DNA of 50,656 bases from Candidatus Poribacteria bacterium (GTDB taxonomy: Bacteria > Poribacteria > WGA-4E > WGA-3G), in contig JAAXGN010000113.1 in assembly GCA_012267415.1 (NCBI GenBank), positions 1 through 50,656 on the forward strand, given 5' to 3'. The notes beneath the pieces were generated by a model, which saw only the letters and a list, made by a program, of their open reading frames with translations, was not told where the DNA came from and ran no database searches. Below are positions 18,091-26,500 of this stretch, in pieces. Position 1 is the stretch's first letter. The number at the start of each line of letters is the position of its first letter. A program made the translations under genes and the position numbers.

Positions 18091-18302
18091 TATGTCTCCT
18101 CTTTTTTTGATAACGGATACGGATCTTCTGTCGTCAGTTCACCGTTCGGGAGTTCGTAGTAACGATGTCCGTTAATATCATACACATTCGGGATCCCTTT
18201 TTTGCGGTTTTCCTCCTGTGCCCTTTTGACAGCACGGTTTCCAATCCGCAGCATCTCTCTCGCCCATTCATGGGCTTCAAGGCTTAATTTGTCGTTACGC
18301 AT
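18090..18302 (-). CDS. Small hydrophilic protein, partner of zeta-like kinase
   Basis: 70 residues, highly charged, with a helical N-terminal half (LEAHEWAREMLRIGNRAVKRAQEENRK, written in pieces: LEAHEWAREML, RIGNRAV, KRAQEENRK) and a C-terminal NVYDINGHRYYELPNGE segment. No named domain recognised. Its ATG overlaps the TAA of the kinase gene by one base (TAATG) and its own stop overlaps the next start in the same way. Small proteins next to zeta-like kinases are often antitoxins, but canonical epsilon-zeta order puts the antitoxin first, so this is only a possibility. Confidence 0.75.
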   Translation of the reverse strand: MRNDKLSLEAHEWAREMLRIGNRAVKRAQEENRKKGIPNVYDINGHRYYELPNGELTTEDPYPLSKKEET

Positions 18303-18886
18303 TATGCACCTCCATTTTGAATGTCTTGCATAAATATTTCAAAGAAAGATTCATTAAGCACCTTAACTTCGTTCCCCTCACCTGAAGCGACTTCTTGAAA
18401 GTGTTCCGTAGAATTATAGAACAGACTCCATCTATCAACTAAATTTCTATAGGTATACCAGAAGTTGTACTTACTCCGATAAAACCGCCGGATAACATCT
18501 TCCGTTGGCACATGGTGTCCACCCCCCTGTACACGATTCCGCACCCGTGCAACACTTGTCTCAGCCGATTTGAGAAAAATAAAGACAATGGAAACCGTGT
18601 AACCAGCACTTTTTAATTGAGAGATAGTTCGTGCAAATCCTTTACCTGCAAGCGTCACCTCCACAATAAAATCTATCCCAGCTTGGATAAGTTCCTGGAT
18701 TTCTTGGATAAAAAGTCTTCCAGCTTGAACTTTTACGCTGCCCATATCTTCCGGTTTGGATACGAGTCTTGCCGCGATCGCATCGGCACTGATATATACA
18801 GAAATCTCTGAAGCGCGGAGATATTCAGACACAAAAGTCGTTTTTCCAGACCCGTTTGGACCGGCTATGACTATTACATTTTTCAA
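18302..18886 (-). CDS. Zeta toxin-like P-loop kinase
   Basis: 194 residues. Walker A GPNGSGKTT (residues 9-17) follows the first strand. SADAIA carries a likely substrate-contacting Asp35, and Glu76 in VEVTLAG matches the zeta ETTLSG motif. GGGHHVPTEDVIRRFYRS (about 121-138) is the usual arginine-rich lid. Related zeta toxins phosphorylate UDP-N-acetylglucosamine to block cell-wall synthesis. Many chromosomal relatives have unknown substrates. It is the first gene of the unit kinase, small protein, aldo/keto reductase. Confidence 0.85.
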   Translation of the reverse strand: MKNVIVIAGPNGSGKTTFVSEYLRASEISVYISADAIAARLVSKPEDMGSVKVQAGRLFIQEIQELIQAGIDFIVEVTLAGKGFARTISQLKSAGYTVSIVFIFLKSAETSVARVRNRVQGGGHHVPTEDVIRRFYRSKYNFWYTYRNLVDRWSLFYNSTEHFQEVASGEGNEVKVLNESFFEIFMQDIQNGGA

Positions 18887-19238
18887 CTAAGATTAATTCT
18901 CCTTTTACCTAATTGTCATATTTGCGAAAATCGGATCTGTTAAGGATTTCCCTTACCCTTCAGAAGACCCGTTTGCGTTGCGGAATACATTCGTCCAGAC
19001 AATGTTCACAGGACATTCTGATTATAGTAAACTTTTGAATTAATCGAACATTTTGGGATGTAGGAGGGAACTCCGATTCCCGACTATCACTGATTTAAGT
19101 CGCGATTCGGAGATCGCTCCTACAAGAAATCTGTATTACTGTTTTCAATGTACACTATATTTCACAATTAATGTGTATTGTAGGCAAGTTTTAAACCTCG
19201 CCTACTGAACATACCAAATCACACAATTTGGCAAAGCA
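18887..19238. other. Intergenic region with one imperfect inverted repeat
   Basis: No credible gene here. An imperfect 20-bp inverted repeat lies at 19060-19079 and 19104-19123 (three mismatches, both arms of the GTAGGAGNGA type), similar in style to the other intergenic repeats of the window. The rest is unremarkable AT-rich DNA. Confidence 0.7.
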
Positions 19239-19865
19239 TTAATATTGATCTGAACCTTCAAACGGTAAGTGAACTGCCCAGATATTACGATACTGAACTA
19301 AATTCCCATGGTCTTGCAGACGAAGGGGCCCAGGTTTTGCCAAATCTGAACCAGCACCCCCAGCAGTCGTCCCGGGTAACTGTACGTTATTAAGGATTAC
19401 CAATCCGTTCTGTATTGCCGTCACTCTAACATTTTCAGTCATTTCACCCGCATCGTTGAACCGAGGCGCACGAAAGACAACATCATAAGTTTGCCATTCA
19501 AGAGGCGGTTTGCATGCGTTGACAAGGGCAGCAAATTGATTGTAAATTGCACCACAATCACCTTTACCGGGGACCTCTATACCGTAAGAATCCAAGACTT
19601 GGATTTCATATCTTCCTTGTAGAAACACACCGCTGTTACCCTTCGCTTGTCCACTCGCTTCAGGCATATCAGGACACATAAATTCGACGTGTAGAAAGTG
19701 ATCTGTGAAAGTCTCCTTGCTTGATATATCCCCTGTCCGAGGAACAACTGTCATATAGTCAGCATGTACTTCCCATTTCGCTTCTCCACCGTCACGACCC
19801 GTCCAATTATTTAGATCTTTTCCATCAAAAAGAATCACAGCAGATTCTGGTGGTGTTTGTAACAT
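19239..19865 (-). CDS. DUF1080 (3-keto-disaccharide hydrolase-like) protein
   Basis: 208 residues, a concanavalin-like beta-sandwich of the DUF1080 family. Typical segments are VILFDGKDLNNWTG, the FTDHFLHVEFMCP strand, GNSGVFLQGRYEIQVLDSYG, GAIYNQFAA, WQTYDVVFRAPRF and GPLRLQDHGNLVQYRNIW. The family includes 3-keto-glycoside hydrolases and is expanded in polysaccharide-degrading Planctomycetes-Verrucomicrobia-like and Poribacteria genomes. No signal peptide is present, so it may act in the cytoplasm. AAGGAG lies just before the ATG. Confidence 0.92.
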   Translation of the reverse strand: MLQTPPESAVILFDGKDLNNWTGRDGGEAKWEVHADYMTVVPRTGDISSKETFTDHFLHVEFMCPDMPEASGQAKGNSGVFLQGRYEIQVLDSYGIEVPGKGDCGAIYNQFAALVNACKPPLEWQTYDVVFRAPRFNDAGEMTENVRVTAIQNGLVILNNVQLPGTTAGGAGSDLAKPGPLRLQDHGNLVQYRNIWAVHLPFEGSDQY

Positions 19866-19940
19866 ATATATACTCCTTATTTATGAAAATCAAAACTAAA
19901 TCTCAATACCTATTATCTCTTTTTCTAACATGAATTGTTA

Positions 19941-20693
19941 TTATTCGCTAATATAATCTGAACGTAACTCAAAAGTATGCAAAGACCAACCCCCTGCACG
20001 GTCATCAAGTTCATCTTCGATTGCCTGAACCTCCTCAAGTGCTTCATAAGTATCGGCATCTTCTTGACTTGAGAACTCAAATGAAATTAAACGATGTGGA
20101 GATTCCCCATAATAGTTATCGTAGGAAGCAATCGCTTTAACCTGAGGCGGATCTACAAGTGTGCCAGAAACAGAATCAACCCATTCTAAGTATGCATCCT
20201 TTCCACCGAGTGGATAATCAATTAGAGAAAGAATCTTGATAGGATAATCTGCATGTTCGGTTCTCTCATAATCTGATCGTTCAACGTATATGTGAACATC
20301 TGCATCACTTGAGTAGTTTGGAATATCAAGTAAGACATCAGAAATCTCTGGTCGATTAAGATATGTTGCTGAATCAAGAAAACTGTCAAATTCAAACTCA
20401 ACAAGCCTATTTGGACTCATTGTTTGATCTATATTGTCGTAGGATCGGATACGTTTAACTTCTTCAGGTGCTTGTAGTGTTGACGCAACGGATGAAACCC
20501 ATGCGATATAAGCATCTTTTCCTCCTACAGGATAGTCTATGAACATGACTATTTTTACAGGATCAGCATCAACCATGCTATCATCTTCTTGTGTCGCATC
20601 CATAACAACATCTCGCACTGTTGTACATCCTGCAATAGCAACCAATGCTATGAGAAATACGATCAATAACATTCTGTTTATTATTCTAATCAT
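19941..20693 (-). CDS. Lipoprotein with two tandem copies of an alpha/beta domain
   Basis: 250 residues. An N-terminal signal sequence ends in a lipobox (VAIAGC, Cys23). Two homologous domains follow, beginning PVKIVMFIDYPVGGKDAYIAWV (about 46; pieces PVKIVMFIDYP and VGGKDAYIAWV) and PIKILSLIDYPLGGKDAYLEWV (about 151; pieces PIKILSLIDYP and LGGKDAYLEWV). Both continue with a RSYDN or ASYDN and an LxxFEF strand, so the gene grew by internal duplication. The pattern resembles dimeric ferredoxin-like folds where two copies make one unit. Function unknown. It is the first minus-strand gene after a divergent-free gap of 119 bp. Confidence 0.8.
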   Translation of the reverse strand: MIRIINRMLLIVFLIALVAIAGCTTVRDVVMDATQEDDSMVDADPVKIVMFIDYPVGGKDAYIAWVSSVASTLQAPEEVKRIRSYDNIDQTMSPNRLVEFEFDSFLDSATYLNRPEISDVLLDIPNYSSDADVHIYVERSDYERTEHADYPIKILSLIDYPLGGKDAYLEWVDSVSGTLVDPPQVKAIASYDNYYGESPHRLISFEFSSQEDADTYEALEEVQAIEDELDDRAGGWSLHTFELRSDYISE

Positions 20694-20812
20694 CAGTGTT
20701 CCCCCTATGATTATTCTCCGTAAATCAATTTACAGATTAGTGGATTTTCAAATTCTTATGCAAACCTATTCTATGAAATGCAGCTTTAAAAATCAAGTTT
20801 AAAATCATACAG

Positions 20813-21118
20813 TTAGATTTGAACTTTGATCTGATCGTCCTCCACAATTACAGGGTAAGTTCTAATTCTTAGACGCGGATCCGTCTGACACGCACCGGTC
20901 TCTGTATTGTAAGCATAGCCGTGAACAGGACAAACGACAATCCCATTTCGTATTCTTCCTCTACCAAGTGAACCCATCGCGTGTGGACAGGTATTGTCAA
21001 CAGCACAGAACTTCCCATCTTGGTTGAAAATAGCAATACGTCTTCCATTTACGGTAAACGATTTGCCGCGTCCATCCTTAATGGATGTTGTTTTCGTTAC
21101 TGTTGTATATTCAGACAT
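20813..21118 (-). CDS. Rieske [2Fe-2S] ferredoxin (NirD/dioxygenase-ferredoxin type)
   Basis: 101 residues. The Rieske cluster ligands are in CPHAMG and CPVHGY (Cys-x-His and Cys-x2-His) with the usual ~17-residue spacing. The GSLGRG and FCAVDNTCPHA strands match soluble Rieske ferredoxins that feed electrons to oxygenases or reductases. Its AAGGAG ribosome site lies inside the last codons of the ABC permease gene, 5 bp upstream, so translation is coupled. No oxygenase partner is adjacent. Confidence 0.93.
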   Translation of the reverse strand: MSEYTTVTKTTSIKDGRGKSFTVNGRRIAIFNQDGKFCAVDNTCPHAMGSLGRGRIRNGIVVCPVHGYAYNTETGACQTDPRLRIRTYPVIVEDDQIKVQI

Positions 21119-21123
21119 AATTG

Positions 21124-22842
21124 TTACTCCTTTACACTTCCAAGTGTAATTCCTTGCACAAATTCACGTTGCATGGCTAAGAACAGAACGATAATTGGCA
21201 ACAGCGACAAAAGCGTTCCCGCCATCAACATGCCGTAATCTTGACGATAGATACCGATTAGATTTGCCAAACCTATCGGCAGCGTATATTTTGCTTCATC
21301 CCGTAAGACAATAAGGGGCCATAGATAACCGTTCCACGAACTTAGAAAGGAATAGATTGTCAATGCACCAAGTGCTGGTTTGATAATTGGTAGAACTATC
21401 CTATAATAAATACCGAATTCTGAACACCCATCAATCCGGGCAGCATCAATTAATTCCGATGGAATCGTCACGATGAACTGTCGCATTAAAAATATACCGA
21501 ACGCGCCAACAGAAAACGGGATAATGATGGCTTTGTAACTATTCAACCAACCAATATCATACATCAAACCAAAAAGCGGTACAAGAAGAACTTGAAACGG
21601 AATCATCATAGAAGCAAGTAAAATACCGAATAGAATTGCTTTCCCTTTAAACTGATATTTAGCGAATGCATAACCACCCAGCGAACAGAAAAAAAGCGTT
21701 AACAGTGTTGATGCCGTCGCAATAAAAACACTGTTTATAAAATAACGATTATACGGTACCGCTTCCCACAAATTCTTGTAGTTAGCAGTCAGTTTATGCC
21801 AGACGATTGATAGATAAGCAGGACGATGGATTGTTATTTGCAGTAGTATAGAGTCTTCTGTTTCTGACGCGGGTGCTACGCTTTTTATTAAGTCCTGTTT
21901 TAAGAAAAATTGCTGCATGGGTATGTGCGATGATTCTAACTCTCCAGGTATGCCGTGCAAACGCCAATCACTGTCTTGCCACAAAGCAGTATCTAACACA
22001 AAAGGATGCTTAGGTTTATATCCAGTACTACCCTTTGATACGGTTAGAGAAAGTCGGTGGTATGATGCATCTCCTCGTATGGGGATGATTACGCGTCTGA
22101 TACGGTCAATGGGTACAGGAGACGATACAGTTGCGGATAAACTAACGGTGTTATTGTCTCGATAATCGTAGGACAGGGCCGTAATCGGTTCACCAATTTG
22201 CTGGATTGTATCAGAATCGGAAGACCACTTAACCATTGCCCCTGCATGCTTCTTAATTGTATGTTTCTTAAACGAAATATCCTCAATCACGATACTACCA
22301 ACTTTAACTTGCCTATAGACAGAATCGAGAATGCTTTTAATAGTCTCAGGAATTATGGTACTTTCTACTTGATTGACGATGGTCTCGGTTGACTCGCGCC
22401 AAACTTCTGGTGGTAGTGTTGCGACATGTTGTTGCCACAACCCCTTAACGATTTCATGCTGCAATTCCTGCTCTAATTCAGGATAGTTAGTAGGTAGACT
22501 GTCAGAAATGTGCCCTTGTGCCTGTCGCCATATTACGTCTTCTAAAGCAGGTCGTAATTGTTCCCACTTTTCTGCAGCCACCAGTTCTGGCATTTTAACA
22601 TCGGGATACGAATCGGATTTGATGTAAGGAGATGCAGAAACACGATCCGGGAGTTTAGGAAACCATTGAATTGGTACAGCGAATACCTCTTCTGCTGATT
22701 TGAAGGATGAACTCAACAACCATAAGAGAGGAACCATTGTACAGAAAGCAGCGAGCACAAGAAGTGGATATCCAAATCCAACGAATAACTTTCTCTGAAC
22801 CTTTCGGTTAATCTTTTTACGGTTCATAACAATGAATAACAT
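21124..22842 (-). CDS. MalG-type ABC sugar permease with a ~280-residue extracytoplasmic insert
   Basis: 572 residues, about twice the normal 280. Helix 1 is at about 22-44, followed by the usual FAVPIQWFPKLP segment. A large hydrophilic insert (about 70-350) then has a helical first part and a beta-rich second part. From PYNRYFINSVF onward it is an ordinary MalG-like core, with the EAA loop ELIDAARIDGCSEFGIYYRIVLPIIKP (pieces ELIDAARIDGC and EFGIYYRIVLP) near residue 480. The ATG five codons later (MNRKK) is an alternative start. No solute-binding protein, ATPase or second permease is adjacent, so it is an orphan subunit here. Confidence 0.88.
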   Translation of the reverse strand: MLFIVMNRKKINRKVQRKLFVGFGYPLLVLAAFCTMVPLLWLLSSSFKSAEEVFAVPIQWFPKLPDRVSASPYIKSDSYPDVKMPELVAAEKWEQLRPALEDVIWRQAQGHISDSLPTNYPELEQELQHEIVKGLWQQHVATLPPEVWRESTETIVNQVESTIIPETIKSILDSVYRQVKVGSIVIEDISFKKHTIKKHAGAMVKWSSDSDTIQQIGEPITALSYDYRDNNTVSLSATVSSPVPIDRIRRVIIPIRGDASYHRLSLTVSKGSTGYKPKHPFVLDTALWQDSDWRLHGIPGELESSHIPMQQFFLKQDLIKSVAPASETEDSILLQITIHRPAYLSIVWHKLTANYKNLWEAVPYNRYFINSVFIATASTLLTLFFCSLGGYAFAKYQFKGKAILFGILLASMMIPFQVLLVPLFGLMYDIGWLNSYKAIIIPFSVGAFGIFLMRQFIVTIPSELIDAARIDGCSEFGIYYRIVLPIIKPALGALTIYSFLSSWNGYLWPLIVLRDEAKYTLPIGLANLIGIYRQDYGMLMAGTLLSLLPIIVLFLAMQREFVQGITLGSVKE

Positions 22843-22906
22843 CAGTTTGATTAATCAGTTCGGATGCGTTCACTCACGCTATTTTCGTATCCGAGAGGCG
22901 TGAATT

Positions 22907-22962
22907 GTAGCACAAACTTTTAGTTTGTGGCACATCTTCGCAAACTGGAAAGTTTGCGCTAC
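22907..22962. repeat. Two hairpins in a closed three-way structure
   Basis: Two 8-bp hairpins (22911-22918 with 22922-22929; 22939-22946 with 22951-22958) share the core CAAACT/AGTTTG. They are enclosed by an outer GTAGC/GCTAC pairing (22907-22911, 22958-22962). This is likely a dispersed structured repeat rather than a terminator, since there is no T run. Confidence 0.65.
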
Positions 22963-22994
22963 ATTTATCAAACTCACGTAATAGGTAAGTAATC

Positions 22995-23663
22995 CTAAAG
23001 ATCAATTTCATTAAAATCAACTTCGCTAATGGCGGACTTATAATCTTCGGGAGAATCTATATCTCGCAAAATAGCATCTGTATCAACAGAGACATAATGA
23101 ATGTCATCACTGTATACATTGAATAGCGATCGCACACCACCACTATCCGCGTCCAATGCCAATATAGCATCTGCATACCGATTATGAAAGATGACCGGAT
23201 GTCCACGGCGATTATTATAACTCGGCAAAGCGATACCTTTATCTGTTCCTGAATAAGTATCAATGACTTTACTTACCAAATCAGATGTGATGAAGGGTTG
23301 GTCAACCAACATTAGTGAAAATGCCCATCTATCTTTCAAGATGGCATTAGCACTTAACCGCTGCCGATTTTCAAGGTCAAGTGAACGAACACCTCTCTGA
23401 ACAGAAGTCAACATCCCATCTTTGTAATCTGGATTAAAGATGATTCTGACGTCCCTATCCTTCAATGTGTCGCGGATCTGTTCAGCACAGTGTCCAACAA
23501 TAACAATAATCTCGTTGAACTTTGCATTTAGCATGTTGTCAACAACCGTTTCAATAATGGTACTTTCACCAAAAGGAAGCAGCTGCTTCGGTCGACCCAT
23601 CCTAACAGAAAGTCCTGCAGCAAGAAGAATACCGGTTATTGAAGGTATCGGCTGTTTTCTCAT
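22995..23663 (-). CDS. MocA/MobA-like nucleotidyltransferase
   Basis: 222 residues with the NTP-transferase start GILLAAGLSVRMGRPKQLLPFG (LAAG, then RMGRPK). The Rossmann-like core has VIVGHCAEQI, LVDQPFIT (metal-binding Asp) and a GHPVIF segment. Members add CMP or GMP to molybdopterin, or act on other sugar or cofactor phosphates. It begins 3 bp after the YdjY-acylphosphatase gene, so both are cotranscribed. No molybdoenzyme is nearby, so the substrate is uncertain. Confidence 0.85.
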   Translation of the reverse strand: MRKQPIPSITGILLAAGLSVRMGRPKQLLPFGESTIIETVVDNMLNAKFNEIIVIVGHCAEQIRDTLKDRDVRIIFNPDYKDGMLTSVQRGVRSLDLENRQRLSANAILKDRWAFSLMLVDQPFITSDLVSKVIDTYSGTDKGIALPSYNNRRGHPVIFHNRYADAILALDADSGGVRSLFNVYSDDIHYVSVDTDAILRDIDSPEDYKSAISEVDFNEIDL

Positions 23664-23666
23664 GGC

Positions 23667-24629
23667 TCAATATTGAACGACAAAGGAATCAAACTCACCT
23701 TTGAAATCTTGTTCTTTAATATCAACTGTATCCACCCTTGAAACACGAGGTCCCTTTCTTACTGCCTTTATGAGTGCATTTAACTGCAATTTATCACCTT
23801 CCGCGACTATCTCTACCCTACCGTTTGCTAAATTCTTAGCATACCCACTTAGACCAAGTTCCCTTGCGTTTCGGACGGTGAAATTCCGAAATCCTACACC
23901 TTGCACCTTTCCACTAATCAAAACATGGATCTGTCTTTTCCGATTTACCTCAATCGTCAGTTTAACAGGTGTTCCAAGTGCTGGTAACAGATCATCATTC
24001 TTTTTATAGAGGTTTTCTTCTGTAGACTCAGGTAGTGGATTCTGAAACAGTGCACTGGGATCACCCTGATTCAGTGCGACAATACTATTCTCCATAAATG
24101 CATAAGGTATCACAGCATTCTCGTCGTCGCTGTCAAGGTCTGGTAGAACTCGTGAACCTGAATAAATCCAAGCGACGGGTTGCATCGGTTTTTTGGTCTT
24201 TACATTTATTAATAGTTCTTCAGCACTGACCCGTTTCGTTTGTTCGCCTTCCATCCATTCAACAGAGAATAGGAACGCCGTTCCAGTAGGTGGTGTCGGT
24301 GCATCAGCTTCATCATCGTAACCCGGTGGCGTGCCCGGTTCAACACCTAATTTTTCTATCGCCTCAAATACGTCCTTAGCGGATGCCTCTGTGACGATTA
24401 TACTTTCATACTGCTTGCCAGTGGGTCCACAGACAAGATATTCAACTGCACCCTTTAAATGCGATTCATATTCACCAAGTGCTTTTGATATTGTCCCCTT
24501 CAAAACAATCTTTTTTTCCTCTTCTGATACTTGAATATGACCATCAGAGATTGCGTTGTTACATATCGTCATAAGACAGAACAGAGAACAGAGAAGAATA
24601 TTTGTTCCCGTAAAGATAAATCTCATCAT
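23667..24629 (-). CDS. Exported YdjY-like domain fused to acylphosphatase
   Basis: 320 residues. A hydrophobic signal sequence (about 1-28) precedes a YdjY-like domain (about 30-200) that includes EYLVCGPTGKQYESI and an AWIYSGSRV segment. After a linker, residues ~232-320 are a full acylphosphatase domain with GKVQGVGFR (240-248, catalytic Arg248) and Asn266 in KNLANGRVEI. Acylphosphatases hydrolyse carboxyl-phosphate bonds and are normally small cytosolic proteins, so an exported fusion is unusual. It is the first gene of a pair with the nucleotidyltransferase. Confidence 0.82.
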   Translation of the reverse strand: MMRFIFTGTNILLCSLFCLMTICNNAISDGHIQVSEEEKKIVLKGTISKALGEYESHLKGAVEYLVCGPTGKQYESIIVTEASAKDVFEAIEKLGVEPGTPPGYDDEADAPTPPTGTAFLFSVEWMEGEQTKRVSAEELLINVKTKKPMQPVAWIYSGSRVLPDLDSDDENAVIPYAFMENSIVALNQGDPSALFQNPLPESTEENLYKKNDDLLPALGTPVKLTIEVNRKRQIHVLISGKVQGVGFRNFTVRNARELGLSGYAKNLANGRVEIVAEGDKLQLNALIKAVRKGPRVSRVDTVDIKEQDFKGEFDSFVVQY

Positions 24630-24656
24630 AAAACTCCTTTTAATATCTCAGTGTTT

Positions 24657-25463
24657 TTAGAAAGTATAACTTAATCCGTTGAATATTTCCAGATCATGTT
24701 TTCTGATCCCTGTAGGCGGACTATTATCAAAGCGAAAATTTGCACTAAACGGCATCGTCAATCTCTTTGATAGACTAAAACTTATACTACCCTCAAAAAG
24801 TATGCGATAATCTTTGACTTCATTCAAAGAGACCTGATAATAACCTGTCGCACTTGTCGAAATACGATCATCGAGTTCAGCTTTCCAACTAACATAATTG
24901 GTTGAACGGAGAATACGCGTTACGATGACCCCTTCGTCAGTGTCGTTAATTCTTTCGTGTTCCCACATTATACCTGTACCAAAGTAGGAATTAACTTTTG
25001 CTTCTGGAGAACTGAAAGCGAAGCGGAAACCACCACCAAGCAAATTGCGATCTGTCAGGAGAATGGATTCATTGAACTGTTTCTGAACAAAAGACTCAAC
25101 CAAGATATGATTCGTCAGGTTGCGAATTATGCGTGCATGTGCAATACCTTTACTGGTAAACAGATCATCGTCCTTTCTGCCTTGTTGAAGACTACCAAAG
25201 AGAAATGCATGAAACGACTTTGACAAATAATCGGTGCGGAAACGGGTTCGCAATGTAAGCAAATCTGTGTTTCCCGAGCTGTAAGCTAAATCAAGTTTGA
25301 TACTGTTATACAATCCAGCTTTCAATTGCATCCGCTTCATCGTTTCACTCGTAAAAACATTTACTTGTGCAACAGTTAGGGAACTGGCTGTGTTCAATAG
25401 TAAGATACAAAGAAGAGCACATATCAATTCTAAAATTGTTATTGAACGGAAAGGTCGTTGCAT
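24657..25463 (-). CDS. DUF481-type outer-membrane beta-barrel protein
   Basis: From ATG 25463 the protein has a signal peptide (FRSITILELICALLCILLL, then an Ala-Gln cleavage region). An amphipathic beta-strand body follows, with alternating aromatic and polar residues: KLDLAYSSGNTDLLTLRTRF, SKSFHAFLFGSLQQGRKDD, LLGGGFRFAFSS. It ends in a C-terminal aromatic, SYTF, as outer-membrane barrels do. The layout is that of DUF481 (salt-induced outer-membrane) proteins. An upstream in-frame ATG at 25490 and longer readings exist but would run into the divergent nucleoside hydrolase gene. Function unknown. Confidence 0.78.
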   Translation of the reverse strand: MQRPFRSITILELICALLCILLLNTASSLTVAQVNVFTSETMKRMQLKAGLYNSIKLDLAYSSGNTDLLTLRTRFRTDYLSKSFHAFLFGSLQQGRKDDDLFTSKGIAHARIIRNLTNHILVESFVQKQFNESILLTDRNLLGGGFRFAFSSPEAKVNSYFGTGIMWEHERINDTDEGVIVTRILRSTNYVSWKAELDDRISTSATGYYQVSLNEVKDYRILFEGSISFSLSKRLTMPFSANFRFDNSPPTGIRKHDLEIFNGLSYTF

Positions 25464-25510
25464 CGTAAAATGGGATATATATCTTGACATAAGGAAAATG
25501 GAACGTTTAG

Positions 25511-26500
25511 ATGAAAAGAATACTGATAGATTCTGATCCTGGTGTTGATGACGCGCTTGCAATTCTGCTTGCAATGAAATCACCAGAATTATGCGTTGAA
25601 GCAATAACAACCGTCAGCGGAAACATACACGTCGATCAAGCAACAGAAAACTTATTGAGAATACTGGGGCTCCTTAAAATGTCCGAATCTCCAATAATTG
25701 CAAAAGGAGAAGGCAAACCTTTAGTAAAACCACTCCTCATGGCAGCACACGTACACGGTGAAGACGGATTAGGAAATGTCAGTACGTTATATAATCAAGA
25801 TGGCAGTCCACAATATCCACAGGCGGACTCCGCTATTTCTGACGTATCCGGTGTAGAATTAATCTTTGAAATGATTGACCGTTATCCTGATGAATTGACA
25901 ATCGTTGCCTTGGGTCCACTAACGAATATAGCACTAGCAATTCGAAAAGATCCGATAAAAATGCGTAGACTTCATGCTATCGTTTTGATGGGAGGCGTTT
26001 TCAAAGAATATGGAAATGTTACCACAACTGCCGAATTCAATATATATGTAGACCCACACGCTGCGCATGAAGTCTTCAGTTCTGAAATTCCAATACAGAT
26101 CGCACCACTAAATGTTACACATCAAGTCGTTTTAACCGGTGAACGTCTATCTGCTGAGACTGAAGGAAAACAGGGTTTAATATCCAGTTTTCTCAGAGAT
26201 TCAACAAAAGCATGTATGGAATTCTATCGTCAGCATGTAGGTTTCTATGGATTGCACATCCATGATGCACTACCAATCGGTATGCTAACGCATCCACACT
26301 TTTTTGAGAGTATTGATACTCATGTGCAGGTTGAAACCGAGGGTACTCTAACAAGTGGCATGACTATTGCAGACCTACGCGATAGCAGACAAGAAAAAAC
26401 ACATAACGCCAGTATTTCTATGGAAATAGATGCAGATGCGTTTCTAAATCATTTCTTTAACCGGCTTTTCACCAAGACTGAAGTTATTGCACACCAATAA
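25511..26500 (+). CDS. Inosine-uridine-preferring nucleoside hydrolase
   Basis: 329 residues. The Ca-binding N-terminal motif IDSDPGVDDALAI (residues 6-18) is intact. TVSGN, VALGPLTNIALA, VLMGGVF and AEFNIYVDPHAA are family hallmarks, and a late active-site His is in GLHIHDALP. It cleaves the N-glycosidic bond of ribonucleosides for purine or pyrimidine salvage. It is divergent from the DUF481 gene and overlaps the convergent lipoprotein gene by 17 nt. Confidence 0.95.
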   Translation: MKRILIDSDPGVDDALAILLAMKSPELCVEAITTVSGNIHVDQATENLLRILGLLKMSESPIIAKGEGKPLVKPLLMAAHVHGEDGLGNVSTLYNQDGSPQYPQADSAISDVSGVELIFEMIDRYPDELTIVALGPLTNIALAIRKDPIKMRRLHAIVLMGGVFKEYGNVTTTAEFNIYVDPHAAHEVFSSEIPIQIAPLNVTHQVVLTGERLSAETEGKQGLISSFLRDSTKACMEFYRQHVGFYGLHIHDALPIGMLTHPHFFESIDTHVQVETEGTLTSGMTIADLRDSRQEKTHNASISMEIDADAFLNHFFNRLFTKTEVIAHQ

